NCBI GenBank assembly: GCA_002171615.1
Contig: NHEF01000022.1
Span: forward strand, 1-35,417
Length of the DNA stretch: 35,417 nt
Origin: Gammaproteobacteria bacterium TMED78
Lineage (GTDB): Bacteria; Pseudomonadota; Gammaproteobacteria; Steroidobacterales; Rariloculaceae
Direction of reading: 5' to 3'
The notes beneath the pieces were generated by a model. That model was not told where the DNA came from and made no database searches. It was given only the letters and a program-made list of their open reading frames with translations. Every line of letters begins with the position of its first letter. The stretch's first letter is position 1. Made by a program: the position numbers and the translations under genes. Below are positions 8,172-16,771 of this stretch, in pieces.

Positions 8172-9263
8172 TTGCCAAGAAAGAGATTGAATGTTTTTTC
8201 ATTATCATTTCTAGATGCCATGACATGTGGCTTTGGTGCCGTCATTCTTTTTTTTATGATTATAAACGCTAATGTTGATCTAAGAAGCGAAACCCTTTTA
8301 AATGATAGAGCAAGTGAAGTTGATAGAATGGAGCTAAGAGTTTTAACTGGAAAGAATAATTTGCTCGAGATAAGGCAAGATCTCTCAAGACTTATTGAAG
8401 AGTGGGCAGTACTTAGAGGCTTGAAAGAAGAGATTGTTTCTGAGGTTAATATTACACAAGAAGAGTTTGCTAAGTTAACTCTAGAGAGTTCTAGCCAAGA
8501 AGATTTAATTAGTGATTTAAATATAGAACTTGAAGTACTAGAAGAAGAATCTAAAAGACTTTCTGCTTCAAGTATTAGCCCAACAGAGGCTGGTAATAGA
8601 ATAAGAAGCTTTGATGGAAATGGTAATAGACAATATCTTACTGGGCTTAGAATGGGTGGTGATAGGATTGTAATTTTAGTTGATGCTTCTACAAGTATGC
8701 TTGATAGGACAATAGTTAATATCTTGAGAAGACGAAATATGACTAAAGATCAGCAATTAGTTGCACCAAAGTGGCAGCAGGTAGTTCAAACTCTTAACTG
8801 GCTGACAACACAAATACCTCCCGGAACAAAATTTCAAATTTTTGCTTTTAATGATAAAGGCTGGTCTTTAATTGAGGACACTGATACCGAATGGCTAACC
8901 GTTACCGATGGAAGCAAATTAGAAGAGGCAGTGAATAGGTTATCTTTAACAGTGCCAGAAGGGCCTACAAGCTTACATGCAGCTTTTTCTATGATTCGAC
9001 CTCTAGAACCAAAGCCAGATAATATCTATCTTTTGGTAGATGGATTGCCAACTATGGGGGAAATTGAGCCTACTCGCGCAGGCGTTACTGGCAGGGAGAG
9101 GCAGAGCCATTTTAATCGTGCTGCAAGACAATTGCCATTCAACGTACCTGTTAATGTAATACTTTATGCTATGGAAGGAGATCCTCAGGCAGCTCCAGCT
9201 TACTGGTGGATGGCACTAAATACTGGTGGATCATTGATTGCACCATCTGAGGATTGGCCATGA
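8172..9263 (+). CDS. ExbD-like helix fused to coiled coil and vWA domain (paralogue 1)
   Basis: The 363-residue product has a short basic N-terminus, one membrane helix at about 10-32 (SLSFLDAMTCGFGAVILFFM), a charged coiled coil at about 40-135, and a von Willebrand factor A domain from about 165. The MIDAS motif is present as DASTS at 171-175, with a later Thr in GPTSLHAAF and an Asp in YLLVDGLP. Asp15 occupies the place held by the proton-carrying Asp of ExbD and TolR ('TPFIDV...' followed by hydrophobics). The start must be TTG at 8172, since the conserved SLSFLD motif begins only nine residues later and no ATG precedes it. It pairs with the next gene, which shares the same layout, and the ends overlap by 4 bases (ATGA). 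Confidence 0.85.
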   Translation: MPRKRLNVFSLSFLDAMTCGFGAVILFFMIINANVDLRSETLLNDRASEVDRMELRVLTGKNNLLEIRQDLSRLIEEWAVLRGLKEEIVSEVNITQEEFAKLTLESSSQEDLISDLNIELEVLEEESKRLSASSISPTEAGNRIRSFDGNGNRQYLTGLRMGGDRIVILVDASTSMLDRTIVNILRRRNMTKDQQLVAPKWQQVVQTLNWLTTQIPPGTKFQIFAFNDKGWSLIEDTDTEWLTVTDGSKLEEAVNRLSLTVPEGPTSLHAAFSMIRPLEPKPDNIYLLVDGLPTMGEIEPTRAGVTGRERQSHFNRAARQLPFNVPVNVILYAMEGDPQAAPAYWWMALNTGGSLIAPSEDWP

Positions 9264-10267
9264 AAAAGAAGCAGAAAAGAGAAGTTGATTCTGGTAGCTT
9301 GTCGTTCCTAGATGTAATTTGTTGTGGCTTTGGTGCTGTTATTCTTTTGTTGGTTTTAACTAAGATATTTGAGCCAATTAGGTTGGAAGAGAGTCATTTT
9401 GAACTAGAAGGACTTATATCAAGGTATGAACAAGAGCTAGAGGAGGTTATTGAGGAAATAGAACTTGTGCAACAAGAAATAATAGATACCACTAATAAAG
9501 TTGAGTTAGATCAACTTCAAATAACCGAACTTCAAGATCAATTGGTCCGCATAAGAGCAGATTTTTTAGCTACTCAGGATGATGCAGAAGAGTCTTCAGA
9601 TCTTGCTGGAAAACTTGCCCTTGCTAAACAAAGGCTAACCGAAGAAATGCAAAGACTTCTTTCAGATTACAAGCCAGATCCAGAGGATTATGTTGTTGGA
9701 GGAATTCCCGTTGATAGTGAATATATTATTTTTATAATTGATACTTCTGGAAGCATGCAAAGATATGCTTGGCCAAGAGTGCAACAGCAAATAAGAGAGA
9801 CGCTTGAGGTTTATCCAGAGGTGAAGGGAATACAAGTCTTTAATGACATGGGCGAATATATGTTTAAGAGTTATAGAAATGAATGGATTCCAGATTCTCA
9901 GGCTAGGCGTGAAGCTATAATAGATGGATTAAAAAATTGGACTGCTTTTTCAAACTCAAGCCCAAGGGAAGGAATTATTGAGGCTATTAGATCTTATTAT
10001 GATCCCGATAAAAAAATTAGTCTATATGTGTATAGTGATGATTTTGCCTCAGGGTCGATTAATGCCGTAGTTAGAGAGGTAGACAGGAGGAATAAGTTAG
10101 ATGAGGATGGACAGAGAAGAGTAAGGATTCATGCTGTTGCGTTTCCTGTTTATTATGAGGTTACTAATGGTGAGCTTTTATCATCAGCAAGATTTGCTAT
10201 TTTGATGAGAGCTCTATGCCAAAGGAATGGAGGAACATTTGTTGCCCTTCCTTCTTTGAGAGGATAA
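9260..10267 (+). CDS. ExbD-like helix fused to coiled coil and vWA domain (paralogue 2)
   Basis: The 335-residue product is a paralogue of the preceding protein. It has basic residues 1-8, a membrane helix at about 13-36 (SLSFLDVICCGFGAVILLLVL) with Asp18 in the ExbD/TolR position, a long acidic coiled coil at about 40-135, and a vWA domain from about 155 with MIDAS DTSGS at 161-165. The third metal-ligand region is SDDFASGS. The MIDAS Thr is less obvious than in paralogue 1 (SNSSPREG at that place). I choose ATG at 9260, which overlaps the upstream TGA, over an in-frame TTG two codons earlier. Two different ExbD-like subunits fit the dimer needed inside an ExbB-type pentamer. It is the last gene of the operon; the next gene is on the opposite strand 7 bases away. 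Confidence 0.87.
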   Translation: MKKKQKREVDSGSLSFLDVICCGFGAVILLLVLTKIFEPIRLEESHFELEGLISRYEQELEEVIEEIELVQQEIIDTTNKVELDQLQITELQDQLVRIRADFLATQDDAEESSDLAGKLALAKQRLTEEMQRLLSDYKPDPEDYVVGGIPVDSEYIIFIIDTSGSMQRYAWPRVQQQIRETLEVYPEVKGIQVFNDMGEYMFKSYRNEWIPDSQARREAIIDGLKNWTAFSNSSPREGIIEAIRSYYDPDKKISLYVYSDDFASGSINAVVREVDRRNKLDEDGQRRVRIHAVAFPVYYEVTNGELLSSARFAILMRALCQRNGGTFVALPSLRG

Positions 10268-10274
10268 ATTTATT

Positions 10275-10946
10275 TTAAATATAATCTTTAATAAGTGGAA
10301 TTAAATTTGGCATTTTTTTATTATCCACGATCCGTGGGATAGTGGTTATAGGAATTGATCCTGTTAATTCTGAAATTGTCTTTGCAGTTTTTTCTTTAGA
10401 CATAGGTTGTGAATAAGATTCATTAACTACTATTCCAATTATTTTGATATTTTTTGATTTAAGGCATTTAATAGCTGTTAATGAATGACTTAGTGAACCT
10501 AAGTAAGTTCCTACTACTAATATTATAGGTATCTCTATAGCTTTGATCCAATCAATTACAGTAATTTTATTGTTTATTGGCACCATAACGCCACCAATGC
10601 CTTCTATAAGAGTGAGATCTTCATCTGTTCCTGATAGACTAAAGTCAATGAGCTCATTAAACAATATAGGTTTATTTTCTAATTCAGCTGCAATATTTGG
10701 CGATAAGGGCTCTTTATATCTCCAAGGTGTTATTTTACTTATATTTTCAATGCTTACCTCTAATCCCATTGCCTCTAAGAGTAGAGCGCTATCAGATTTA
10801 GATACTTCTTTTTCATTAAAACCCGTAAGTATTGGCTTAAGTGCACTAACAGTATAATTTTCTTTTTTTAGATCTTTAATTAGAGATGTTGTTATAAAAG
10901 TTTTGCCTATTTCTGTTCCTGAAGATGTTATAAATATTTTATTCAT
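10275..10946 (-). CDS. bioD: Dethiobiotin synthetase BioD
   Basis: The 223-residue cytoplasmic enzyme makes the ureido ring of dethiobiotin from 7,8-diaminopelargonate, CO2 and ATP. The N-terminal MNKIFITSSGTEIGKTFIT contains the family P-loop (GTEIGKTF at 10-17), and LIEGIGGVMVPI matches the 'EGAGG...P' motif of BioD. Length is normal for the family (about 220-225). The ATG overlaps the bioF stop by 4 bases (ATGA), so the two are translationally coupled in the order bioF-bioD. The 3' end is 7 bases from the end of the convergent vWA gene. Confidence 0.93.
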   Translation of the reverse strand: MNKIFITSSGTEIGKTFITTSLIKDLKKENYTVSALKPILTGFNEKEVSKSDSALLLEAMGLEVSIENISKITPWRYKEPLSPNIAAELENKPILFNELIDFSLSGTDEDLTLIEGIGGVMVPINNKITVIDWIKAIEIPIILVVGTYLGSLSHSLTAIKCLKSKNIKIIGIVVNESYSQPMSKEKTAKTISELTGSIPITTIPRIVDNKKMPNLIPLIKDYI

Positions 10947-12091
10947 ATATTACTTTTAATTATTTCTGATAATTTCTCGATATCCTTCATTTTATGATCA
11001 GCTGTAAAAGAACATCTTATTCTAGAAGTGCCAACTGGAATAGTAGGTGGTCTAATCGCCCCTACCAAAAAACCATTTTCCATAAGCTGTTCATTTAGCT
11101 TTAATACTTTTTTTTCCGAGCCTAAAATTATTGGAATTATAGCGCTATTAGGTTTTTTAAGATTAAGTAATTTAGAAAAATATTCTGAAGCTTGCATTGG
11201 TTTTTGGACAAGCTCAGTGTCTTTTTCAATTATATCAAGCGATTTTATAGATGATGCAATTACACCTGGAGGAAGACCAGTAGTATATATAAAGCTTCTA
11301 GCTTTATTTTTAATTAAATTAATAACAGGTTTAGAGGAACATACATAGCCACCATATGTTCCAACAGCCTTAGATAAGGTTCCCATTTGTATTGGAATAG
11401 GTAAAAATTTATTACTAATAAAGCTAGATCCCTTACCTTTGTTTATTACACCAAAGCCATGTGCATCATCAACCATCATCCAGGTATCAAAATTATTAGC
11501 TAATTCTAGTAATTCCTGTAAAGGTGCATTATCCCCTTCCATGCTAAAGACACCTTCAGTGATTAGAAGACATTTTTTATAATTTAATCTATTTTTGTTA
11601 AGTATTATTTTTACTTCTTTAATATTATTGTGATTAAATTTTAATACTTTACCTTTTGATAGATATGCTCCAGAAAAAAGACAAGAATGTGCTAATTCAT
11701 CAATAATTATTAGATCGTCTTGTCCCATTAGAGCTGGAATTGTTCCAATATTTGCTAAATAACCACTCCCAAAGACTACTGCATCTTCAGTATTTTTCAT
11801 CTTAGCTAATTTAAGCTCAAGCTTTCTATAAAGTGAATTATTACCTGATACAAGTCTTGAGCTACCAGCACCTACACCATATTTTATAGTCATTTTATTA
11901 TTTTCTTCTATTAGTTCTGGATGATGTGATAGACCAAGATAATCATTACATGCAAATGATATAAAATTATTTTTTTTTATTTCTATTTTAGAATTATTTA
12001 ATCTATTTGTATGTATTAGCTTTCTTAATAACATACTTTCTTCTAATAGAAGTAATTTTTCATTTGCATATTTTTTTAAAGAGTTGCTCAA
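10943..12091 (-). CDS. bioF: 8-amino-7-oxononanoate synthase BioF
   Basis: The 382-residue PLP enzyme condenses pimeloyl-ACP (or CoA) with alanine, the first committed step of biotin ring synthesis. Visible motifs are FACNDYLGLSHHPEL near residue 47, GAGSSRLVSGN near 75, the PLP-ring contact VDDAHGFG at 207-214, and the Schiff-base lysine in GTLSKAVGTYGG (Lys241). Length matches the family. The only start that covers the usual N-terminus is TTG at 12091. It is followed by bioD with a 4-base overlap and lies 12 bases after the phosphomannomutase gene, so the three may share a transcript. Confidence 0.93.
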   Translation of the reverse strand: MSNSLKKYANEKLLLLEESMLLRKLIHTNRLNNSKIEIKKNNFISFACNDYLGLSHHPELIEENNKMTIKYGVGAGSSRLVSGNNSLYRKLELKLAKMKNTEDAVVFGSGYLANIGTIPALMGQDDLIIIDELAHSCLFSGAYLSKGKVLKFNHNNIKEVKIILNKNRLNYKKCLLITEGVFSMEGDNAPLQELLELANNFDTWMMVDDAHGFGVINKGKGSSFISNKFLPIPIQMGTLSKAVGTYGGYVCSSKPVINLIKNKARSFIYTTGLPPGVIASSIKSLDIIEKDTELVQKPMQASEYFSKLLNLKKPNSAIIPIILGSEKKVLKLNEQLMENGFLVGAIRPPTIPVGTSRIRCSFTADHKMKDIEKLSEIIKSNI

Positions 12092-12103
12092 TTTCTTTTA
12101 CTA

Positions 12104-13451
12104 TCAAATAATATCATTTAAGAGTTGCTTATATTTCTGATGTAGCATATCTAAGTTTTTTTTAGTTTCAATATTAAGTCTAATGAGAGGCTCTGTATTT
12201 GATGATCTTAAATTGAACCTCCAGTCTTTAAACTCTAAACTTAATCCATCAATTTTATTAATAGATAAAGCATCAGATGAGTATTTTTTTTCTATAAAAT
12301 TAAACACTCTTGATGTATCTTCAACTTTAAGGTTTATTTCTCCACTAGTAGGATATAAATTTATTCTTTCTTTTACTAGTTCAGAAAGTTTTTTTCCATT
12401 AGAGCTCATTATTTGTGCAATAATTAACCAAGGTATCATACCACTATCACAATAATAAAAGTCTTTGAAATAGTGATGAGCACTGATTTCACCACCATAA
12501 ATAGCATCACAGTCTCTCATTTTTTGCTTTATAAATGCATGGCCGGACTTACATTGAATTGCCTTCCCTTTATTTTTTTTAATAATTTCCAATGTATTCC
12601 ATATTAATCTAGGATCATAGATAATATTACTATCAGGTTTTTTGTTTAAAAAAAATTCTGACAATAGTCCAACAATATAGTAGCTATCAATAAATTTCCC
12701 ATTTTCATCAAAGAAAAAACATCGATCATGATCTGCATCCCATGCAATACCAAGATCTGCCTTTGATTGAAGTACTGCATTAGATGTAGGAAGCCTATTC
12801 TTTTCTATCATCGGATTAGGCACATCATTTGGAAAATTTCCATCAGGATTATGATTGATTTTAATAAATTCAAAGGGCAAGCTACCTTCTAGAATATCAA
12901 CTATTGGTCCTGCTACTCCATTTCCAGCGTTAACAACTATCTTAATTGGTTTTAGTAAGTCAATATCTATGAAGGATAAAACTTTATTAATATATTGATT
13001 TTTATAATTAGCTTTATAAACGACACCTTTTTTGCTTTTGTGAGGAAATATTTTTTTTTCTGCGATTTTTTTTTATTTCTTTTAAGCCTGTATCTTCACT
13101 TATTGGCTTCGATTGCTTTATTAAAAGTTTCATCCCATTATAATCTTTGGGATTGTGACTTGCTGTTACCATAATGCCACCATCAAAGTTTCCATAACTA
13201 GTTGAGAAGCTTACAACCTCAGTACCTACGATACCTATATCAGTTACATCTGATTCAGAGTCAGTAATTCCCTGTATGACTGCATCTTTAATTTTTTGGC
13301 TTGAGAGCCTTATATCCATTCCTATGACCACATTTTTAGCTCTTGAAAATTCTATAAATCCTCTAGATATAAAATATGCAATTTCTTCATTAAGCTCATC
13401 TGGAAAAGAGCCTCTAATATCATAAGCCTTAAAACAATTTATTTTTAGCAT
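12104..13451 (-). pseudogene. manB: Phosphomannomutase (CpsG/ManB type), frameshifted
   Basis: This is an alpha-D-phosphohexomutase converting mannose 6-phosphate to mannose 1-phosphate for GDP-mannose supply. The catalytic serine motif TASHNP (Ser98), metal loop DADHDRCF, sugar loop GGEISAHH and phosphate loop RSSNTEPLIRLN are all present, and the order matches E. coli CpsG closely. The frame breaks after GLKEIKK: an A9 run (plus-strand T9 at 13066-13074) is one base too long. Removing one base gives GLKEIKKIAEKKIFP, matching CpsG 'SGLRDIQRLAEANDFP', and restores about 448 residues (CpsG is 456). The pieces are 13014-13451 and the frame ending at 12104. With no other lesion, this may be an assembly error, a very recent mutation, or slippage during expression. 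Confidence 0.88.
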
Positions 13452-13513
13452 ATATTTTTATTCCCTATATTTGATAGTATAGCTTCTAATAGAAATTATA
13501 GGATCTTTTTTCA

Positions 13514-14755
13514 ATGCATTCATCAAATCTTTGGTTGCCATATTCTCAAATGCAAAATTTACCACCTCAGCTAGAGGTTGTAAAAACAGAGGGCTGCCTT
13601 ATTTACTTGAAAGATGGCCGTACTCTAATAGATGGCATTTCTTCTTGGTGGTCATCGTGCCATGGCTATAATCACCCTTATATTATAGAAAAAATCAATA
13701 AACAGCTTAACAAGATGCCACACGTTATGCTTGGAGGTTTAGTACATAAGCCTGTTTTAGAGCTAAGCGAGAGAATAGCAAACCTTCTTCCGGAAAAACT
13801 TAATCATGTGTTTTTTTCTGAATCAGGGTCAGTATCAATAGAAATAGCTCTAAAAATAGCTACTCAGTATTGGAAAAATAAAAAAATTGAAGATAAAAAA
13901 TATTTTTTAGGCTTTAGAAATGGATACCATGGAGATACGTTAGCTGCAATGTCTATATGTGATAGGCAAGATGGTACAAAGAATACGTATAAAAATATTC
14001 TAACTAACCATATGGTTGAGAAATTTCCTAAAAATCATAAAGAATTAGAATATTTTGAAAATAAGCTAAGAAAGAATCACAAAGAAATAATTGGTGTAGT
14101 TCTAGAGCCTTTAGTTCAAGCTGCAGGCGGCTTTAAGTTTCATAGCGCAAGCATATTAAGAGAATTAACTAAAATTATAAAAAAATATGATTTAATTGTT
14201 ATTTTTGATGAAATAGCGACTGGATTTGGAAGAACTGGAACAATGTTTGCATTTGAGCAATCAGAGGTGGTCCCAGATATAATTACTTTATCAAAGGCTT
14301 TAACTGGGGGCACTATACCTCTTGCCGCTACGGTATCAAGTAAAGAAATATACGATACTTTTCTGTCAGAAAGTATATATAATGCCTTGCCTCATGGTCC
14401 TACCTATTGTGGAAATCCTTTAGCATGCCAAGCAGCTAACGCCTCTTTGGATTTATTTGAGTCAGAGCCAAGATTAGAACAAGTACTAAGAATTGAAGCT
14501 CAATTAATAGATGAACTAGAGTCTCTAGCTAGCTTAAGTTCAGTTTATAACATCAGAGTAAAGGGAGCTATAGGTGTTGTAGAAATGAAAAAACAAATAG
14601 ACCTAAAATATATTAGAGAGAGGCTAGTAGAAGAAGGCGTTTGGTTGAGGCCATTTGGAAAAGTTATCTATATTATGCCTCCTTTTATAATTAAAAAACA
14701 TGAGTTAACTAAGCTAACTGATGCGATTAAAAATGTATTAGAAGATATTTTTTAG
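13514..14755 (+). CDS. bioA: Adenosylmethionine-8-amino-7-oxononanoate aminotransferase BioA
   Basis: The 413-residue class III PLP aminotransferase converts 8-amino-7-oxononanoate to 7,8-diaminopelargonate using S-adenosylmethionine as amino donor. The BioA-typical WLPYSQMQ and SSWWSSCHGYNHP at the N-terminus separate it from other class III enzymes. FDEIATGFGRTG (Asp232) and the PLP lysine in TLSKALTGG (Lys261) complete the active site. It starts at ATG 13514, 62 bases from the divergent phosphomannomutase start. Together with bioF and bioD it gives three of the ring-forming steps; bioB and the pimelate-supply genes are not in the window. Confidence 0.94.
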   Translation: MHSSNLWLPYSQMQNLPPQLEVVKTEGCLIYLKDGRTLIDGISSWWSSCHGYNHPYIIEKINKQLNKMPHVMLGGLVHKPVLELSERIANLLPEKLNHVFFSESGSVSIEIALKIATQYWKNKKIEDKKYFLGFRNGYHGDTLAAMSICDRQDGTKNTYKNILTNHMVEKFPKNHKELEYFENKLRKNHKEIIGVVLEPLVQAAGGFKFHSASILRELTKIIKKYDLIVIFDEIATGFGRTGTMFAFEQSEVVPDIITLSKALTGGTIPLAATVSSKEIYDTFLSESIYNALPHGPTYCGNPLACQAANASLDLFESEPRLEQVLRIEAQLIDELESLASLSSVYNIRVKGAIGVVEMKKQIDLKYIRERLVEEGVWLRPFGKVIYIMPPFIIKKHELTKLTDAIKNVLEDIF

Positions 14756-14766
14756 AAGCTTTATAC

Positions 14767-16605
14767 TCAAAACATCTCTGACTCATTAGGAGATGATTTT
14801 TTATTTTTTATATATCTATTAGGAATAAAATCTCCAGTAACTATTTCTTTATAAGAAAGCCCTGGAGGGACCATAGGGTAAACACTTGCTTCTGGGTCAA
14901 TGATTACTTCTAAAAAAGCAGGGCCCTTGAAGCTAAGAAATTCCTTGAGTGTCTTTTTTACCTCACTATTTTTATCAAGTGTTTTGGCATATTTAAATCC
15001 ATCAGCTATTGCAGACTTTACAAAATTCTTTTTTCTCAGTGATTTATCACTTCCTGATAAGCGACCCTTAAAGAACATTCTTTGCCACTGCATAACCATT
15101 CCATCGCCAAAATTATTCAAAACTATAACCTTTATTGGTAAATTGTATGAAGTTAACGTTTCCATTTCTCCAATATTCATTCTTATACTAGCATCCCCAT
15201 CAAGATCAATTACAAGCTTATCAGGGCATGCAAATTGAGCTCCTATAGCAGCTGGCAAACCAAATCCCATTGTTCCCATACTTCCAGATGTTAGCCATAG
15301 CCTTGGTTTACAAAAATCAAAATATTGTGCAGCCCACATTTGATGCTGACCTACTCCAGTTGTTATGATTGCTTGACCTTTAGTAATTTTATTTATCTCT
15401 TCTATAACATAGTAAGGCTGAACTGATTCACTTTTTTTATTATAATTTAAGGCATATTTTTTCTTTGATGATTTTGTTTCTTCATGCCAAGTAGAAAAAT
15501 TAGTATTTATTGAGTTTGATAAACTGTATTCATTTATTTGTTTAATCCCTTTTTTAAGAGGGCCAATATAATGCCAATTAGCCATTTTAACTTTATGAAT
15601 TTCCGATGGATCAACATCAAAATGAATTATATTTTTTGCATTTTCAGCAAATTTTTTTGCATCACCAGCTACCCTATCATCAAACCTTGCCCCAAAGGCT
15701 ATTAGTAGATCACAATCATCAATAGCATAGTTTGCATAGGCTGTGCCATGCATGCCTAGCATATGCATAGCTAATTCATGTTTTGTATCAAAGCACCCTA
15801 TGCCCATAAGAGTTGTTACTACTGGTATTTTATGGGAAATAGCAAAATCAGTTAATTCCTTACTAGAGTTACTATTAATTACCCCTCCTCCTGCATAGAT
15901 TAAAGGCCTCTTGCTTTTCTGTAAAATATCAAAAAACCTTTTACAATCTTCTTTATCTATTGAGTTAGAATCAATTTTTTTTATCCTTGATTCATAGCCA
16001 GGCATAGAAAGTAAGCCCTTGCCTTTAAACTTACCTTTCCAGTTTTGGATATCTTTAGGTATATCAATTACAACTGGTCCTGGTCTTCCAGTTCGCGCTA
16101 TCTTGAAGGCAGACCTAACTGTATCTTCGAGGAGTTTAGGGTTTGTAACTAAGTAAACATGTTTAGCTACTGCGCCCATAATGCTAGAAACTGGAGCTTC
16201 TTGAAAAGCATCTGTTCCAATTGCGCTTGTTGCTACTTGTCCGCAAATAACAATAATAGGAATAGAGTCGGCCATACAATCACGAACAGCTGTAACACAG
16301 TTAGTAGCACCAGGTCCAGATGTAACAATAGCTACACCAACATTACCACTAGATCTAGAATACCCGGATGCCATAAAACTAGCTCCTTGTTCATTAGCTG
16401 GAACCACTAGAGGCATCTTATTATTTTTTTTATCACTGTTATAGCGGAATACAGCATCATAAGTAGGTAGAATTGCTCCACCGCTATATCCAAAAATAGT
16501 GCTGATATTCTCATCAGCAATAACCTGGACAATTATGTCTGCGCCTGTCATTTCTTTGCCAGATTTAGGATGAAGTACCATATTTTTCTTAACTTTATTT
16601 TCCAT
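14767..16605 (-). CDS. ilvI: Acetolactate synthase large (catalytic) subunit
   Basis: The 612-residue thiamine-diphosphate enzyme forms acetolactate or acetohydroxybutyrate in branched-chain amino acid synthesis. It shows the N-terminal GADIIVQVI and FGYSGGAILPTYDA, the catalytic glutamate in VPANEQGASFMASGYSR, the central FAD/nucleotide-type domain (LLIAFGARFDDRVAGD), and the C-terminal ThDP motif DLDGDASIRMNIGE ending in VIVLNN. Length is usual for IlvB/IlvI/IlvG; ilvI is the closest name because the partner is IlvH-like, but ilvB is equally usable. Unusually, the small-subunit gene is not downstream but divergent, across a 162-base gap. The 3' end faces bioA with only 11 bases between. Confidence 0.93.
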   Translation of the reverse strand: MENKVKKNMVLHPKSGKEMTGADIIVQVIADENISTIFGYSGGAILPTYDAVFRYNSDKKNNKMPLVVPANEQGASFMASGYSRSSGNVGVAIVTSGPGATNCVTAVRDCMADSIPIIVICGQVATSAIGTDAFQEAPVSSIMGAVAKHVYLVTNPKLLEDTVRSAFKIARTGRPGPVVIDIPKDIQNWKGKFKGKGLLSMPGYESRIKKIDSNSIDKEDCKRFFDILQKSKRPLIYAGGGVINSNSSKELTDFAISHKIPVVTTLMGIGCFDTKHELAMHMLGMHGTAYANYAIDDCDLLIAFGARFDDRVAGDAKKFAENAKNIIHFDVDPSEIHKVKMANWHYIGPLKKGIKQINEYSLSNSINTNFSTWHEETKSSKKKYALNYNKKSESVQPYYVIEEINKITKGQAIITTGVGQHQMWAAQYFDFCKPRLWLTSGSMGTMGFGLPAAIGAQFACPDKLVIDLDGDASIRMNIGEMETLTSYNLPIKVIVLNNFGDGMVMQWQRMFFKGRLSGSDKSLRKKNFVKSAIADGFKYAKTLDKNSEVKKTLKEFLSFKGPAFLEVIIDPEASVYPMVPPGLSYKEIVTGDFIPNRYIKNKKSSPNESEMF

Positions 16606-16767
16606 ACTAGTTATATTAAATAATAATTTATGAATGTGCTAATGCTTGTGTTAAGAATTTTACTTTTATAAGTTTTTTTGATCAATATATTACTCATTGC
16701 AATAGTAATTATTATGAGACAACATGAGTTTAACAGACATATTTTTTAGATTATTAGGGGAAAGATT
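16606..16767. promoter_or_regulatory. Divergent control region between acetolactate synthase subunit genes
   Basis: This 162-base AT-rich gap is the longest non-coding stretch in the biosynthetic part of the window, and both ilv genes must be transcribed from it. No confident -10/-35 pair, terminator or attenuator hairpin was found. A short upstream ORF ending on the ilvH start is noted separately. Confidence 0.5.
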
Positions 16768-16771
16768 ATGA
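16724..16771 (+). other. Possible 15-codon upstream ORF overlapping ilvH start
   Basis: ATG at 16724 opens a frame encoding MSLTDIFFRLLGERL, whose TGA overlaps the ilvH ATG (ATGA). It contains four Leu and one Ile but no Val, and has only a weak purine stretch (GAGACAAC) before it. It could couple ilvH translation or act as a leader peptide. No terminator/antiterminator pair is visible, so a classic attenuator is not supported. It may be chance. Confidence 0.2.

Noticed and set aside
6309-10267. Tol-Pal, Ton, flagellar stator or Zorya defence system
   Set aside because: The channel subunit is related, but there is no TonB, TolA/TolB/Pal, peptidoglycan-binding OmpA domain, helicase or nuclease. 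The ExbD-like helices carry vWA domains instead.
8172-10267. Bat aerotolerance (MoxR/DUF58/vWA) operon
   Set aside because: No MoxR ATPase or DUF58 gene is present, and the vWA proteins have an N-terminal ExbD-like helix followed by a coiled coil, unlike BatA/BatB.
16606-16767. Classic branched-chain amino acid attenuator before ilvH
   Set aside because: No terminator/antiterminator stem pair with a T run and no dense run of Ile/Val/Leu codons; only a short, weakly supported upstream frame.
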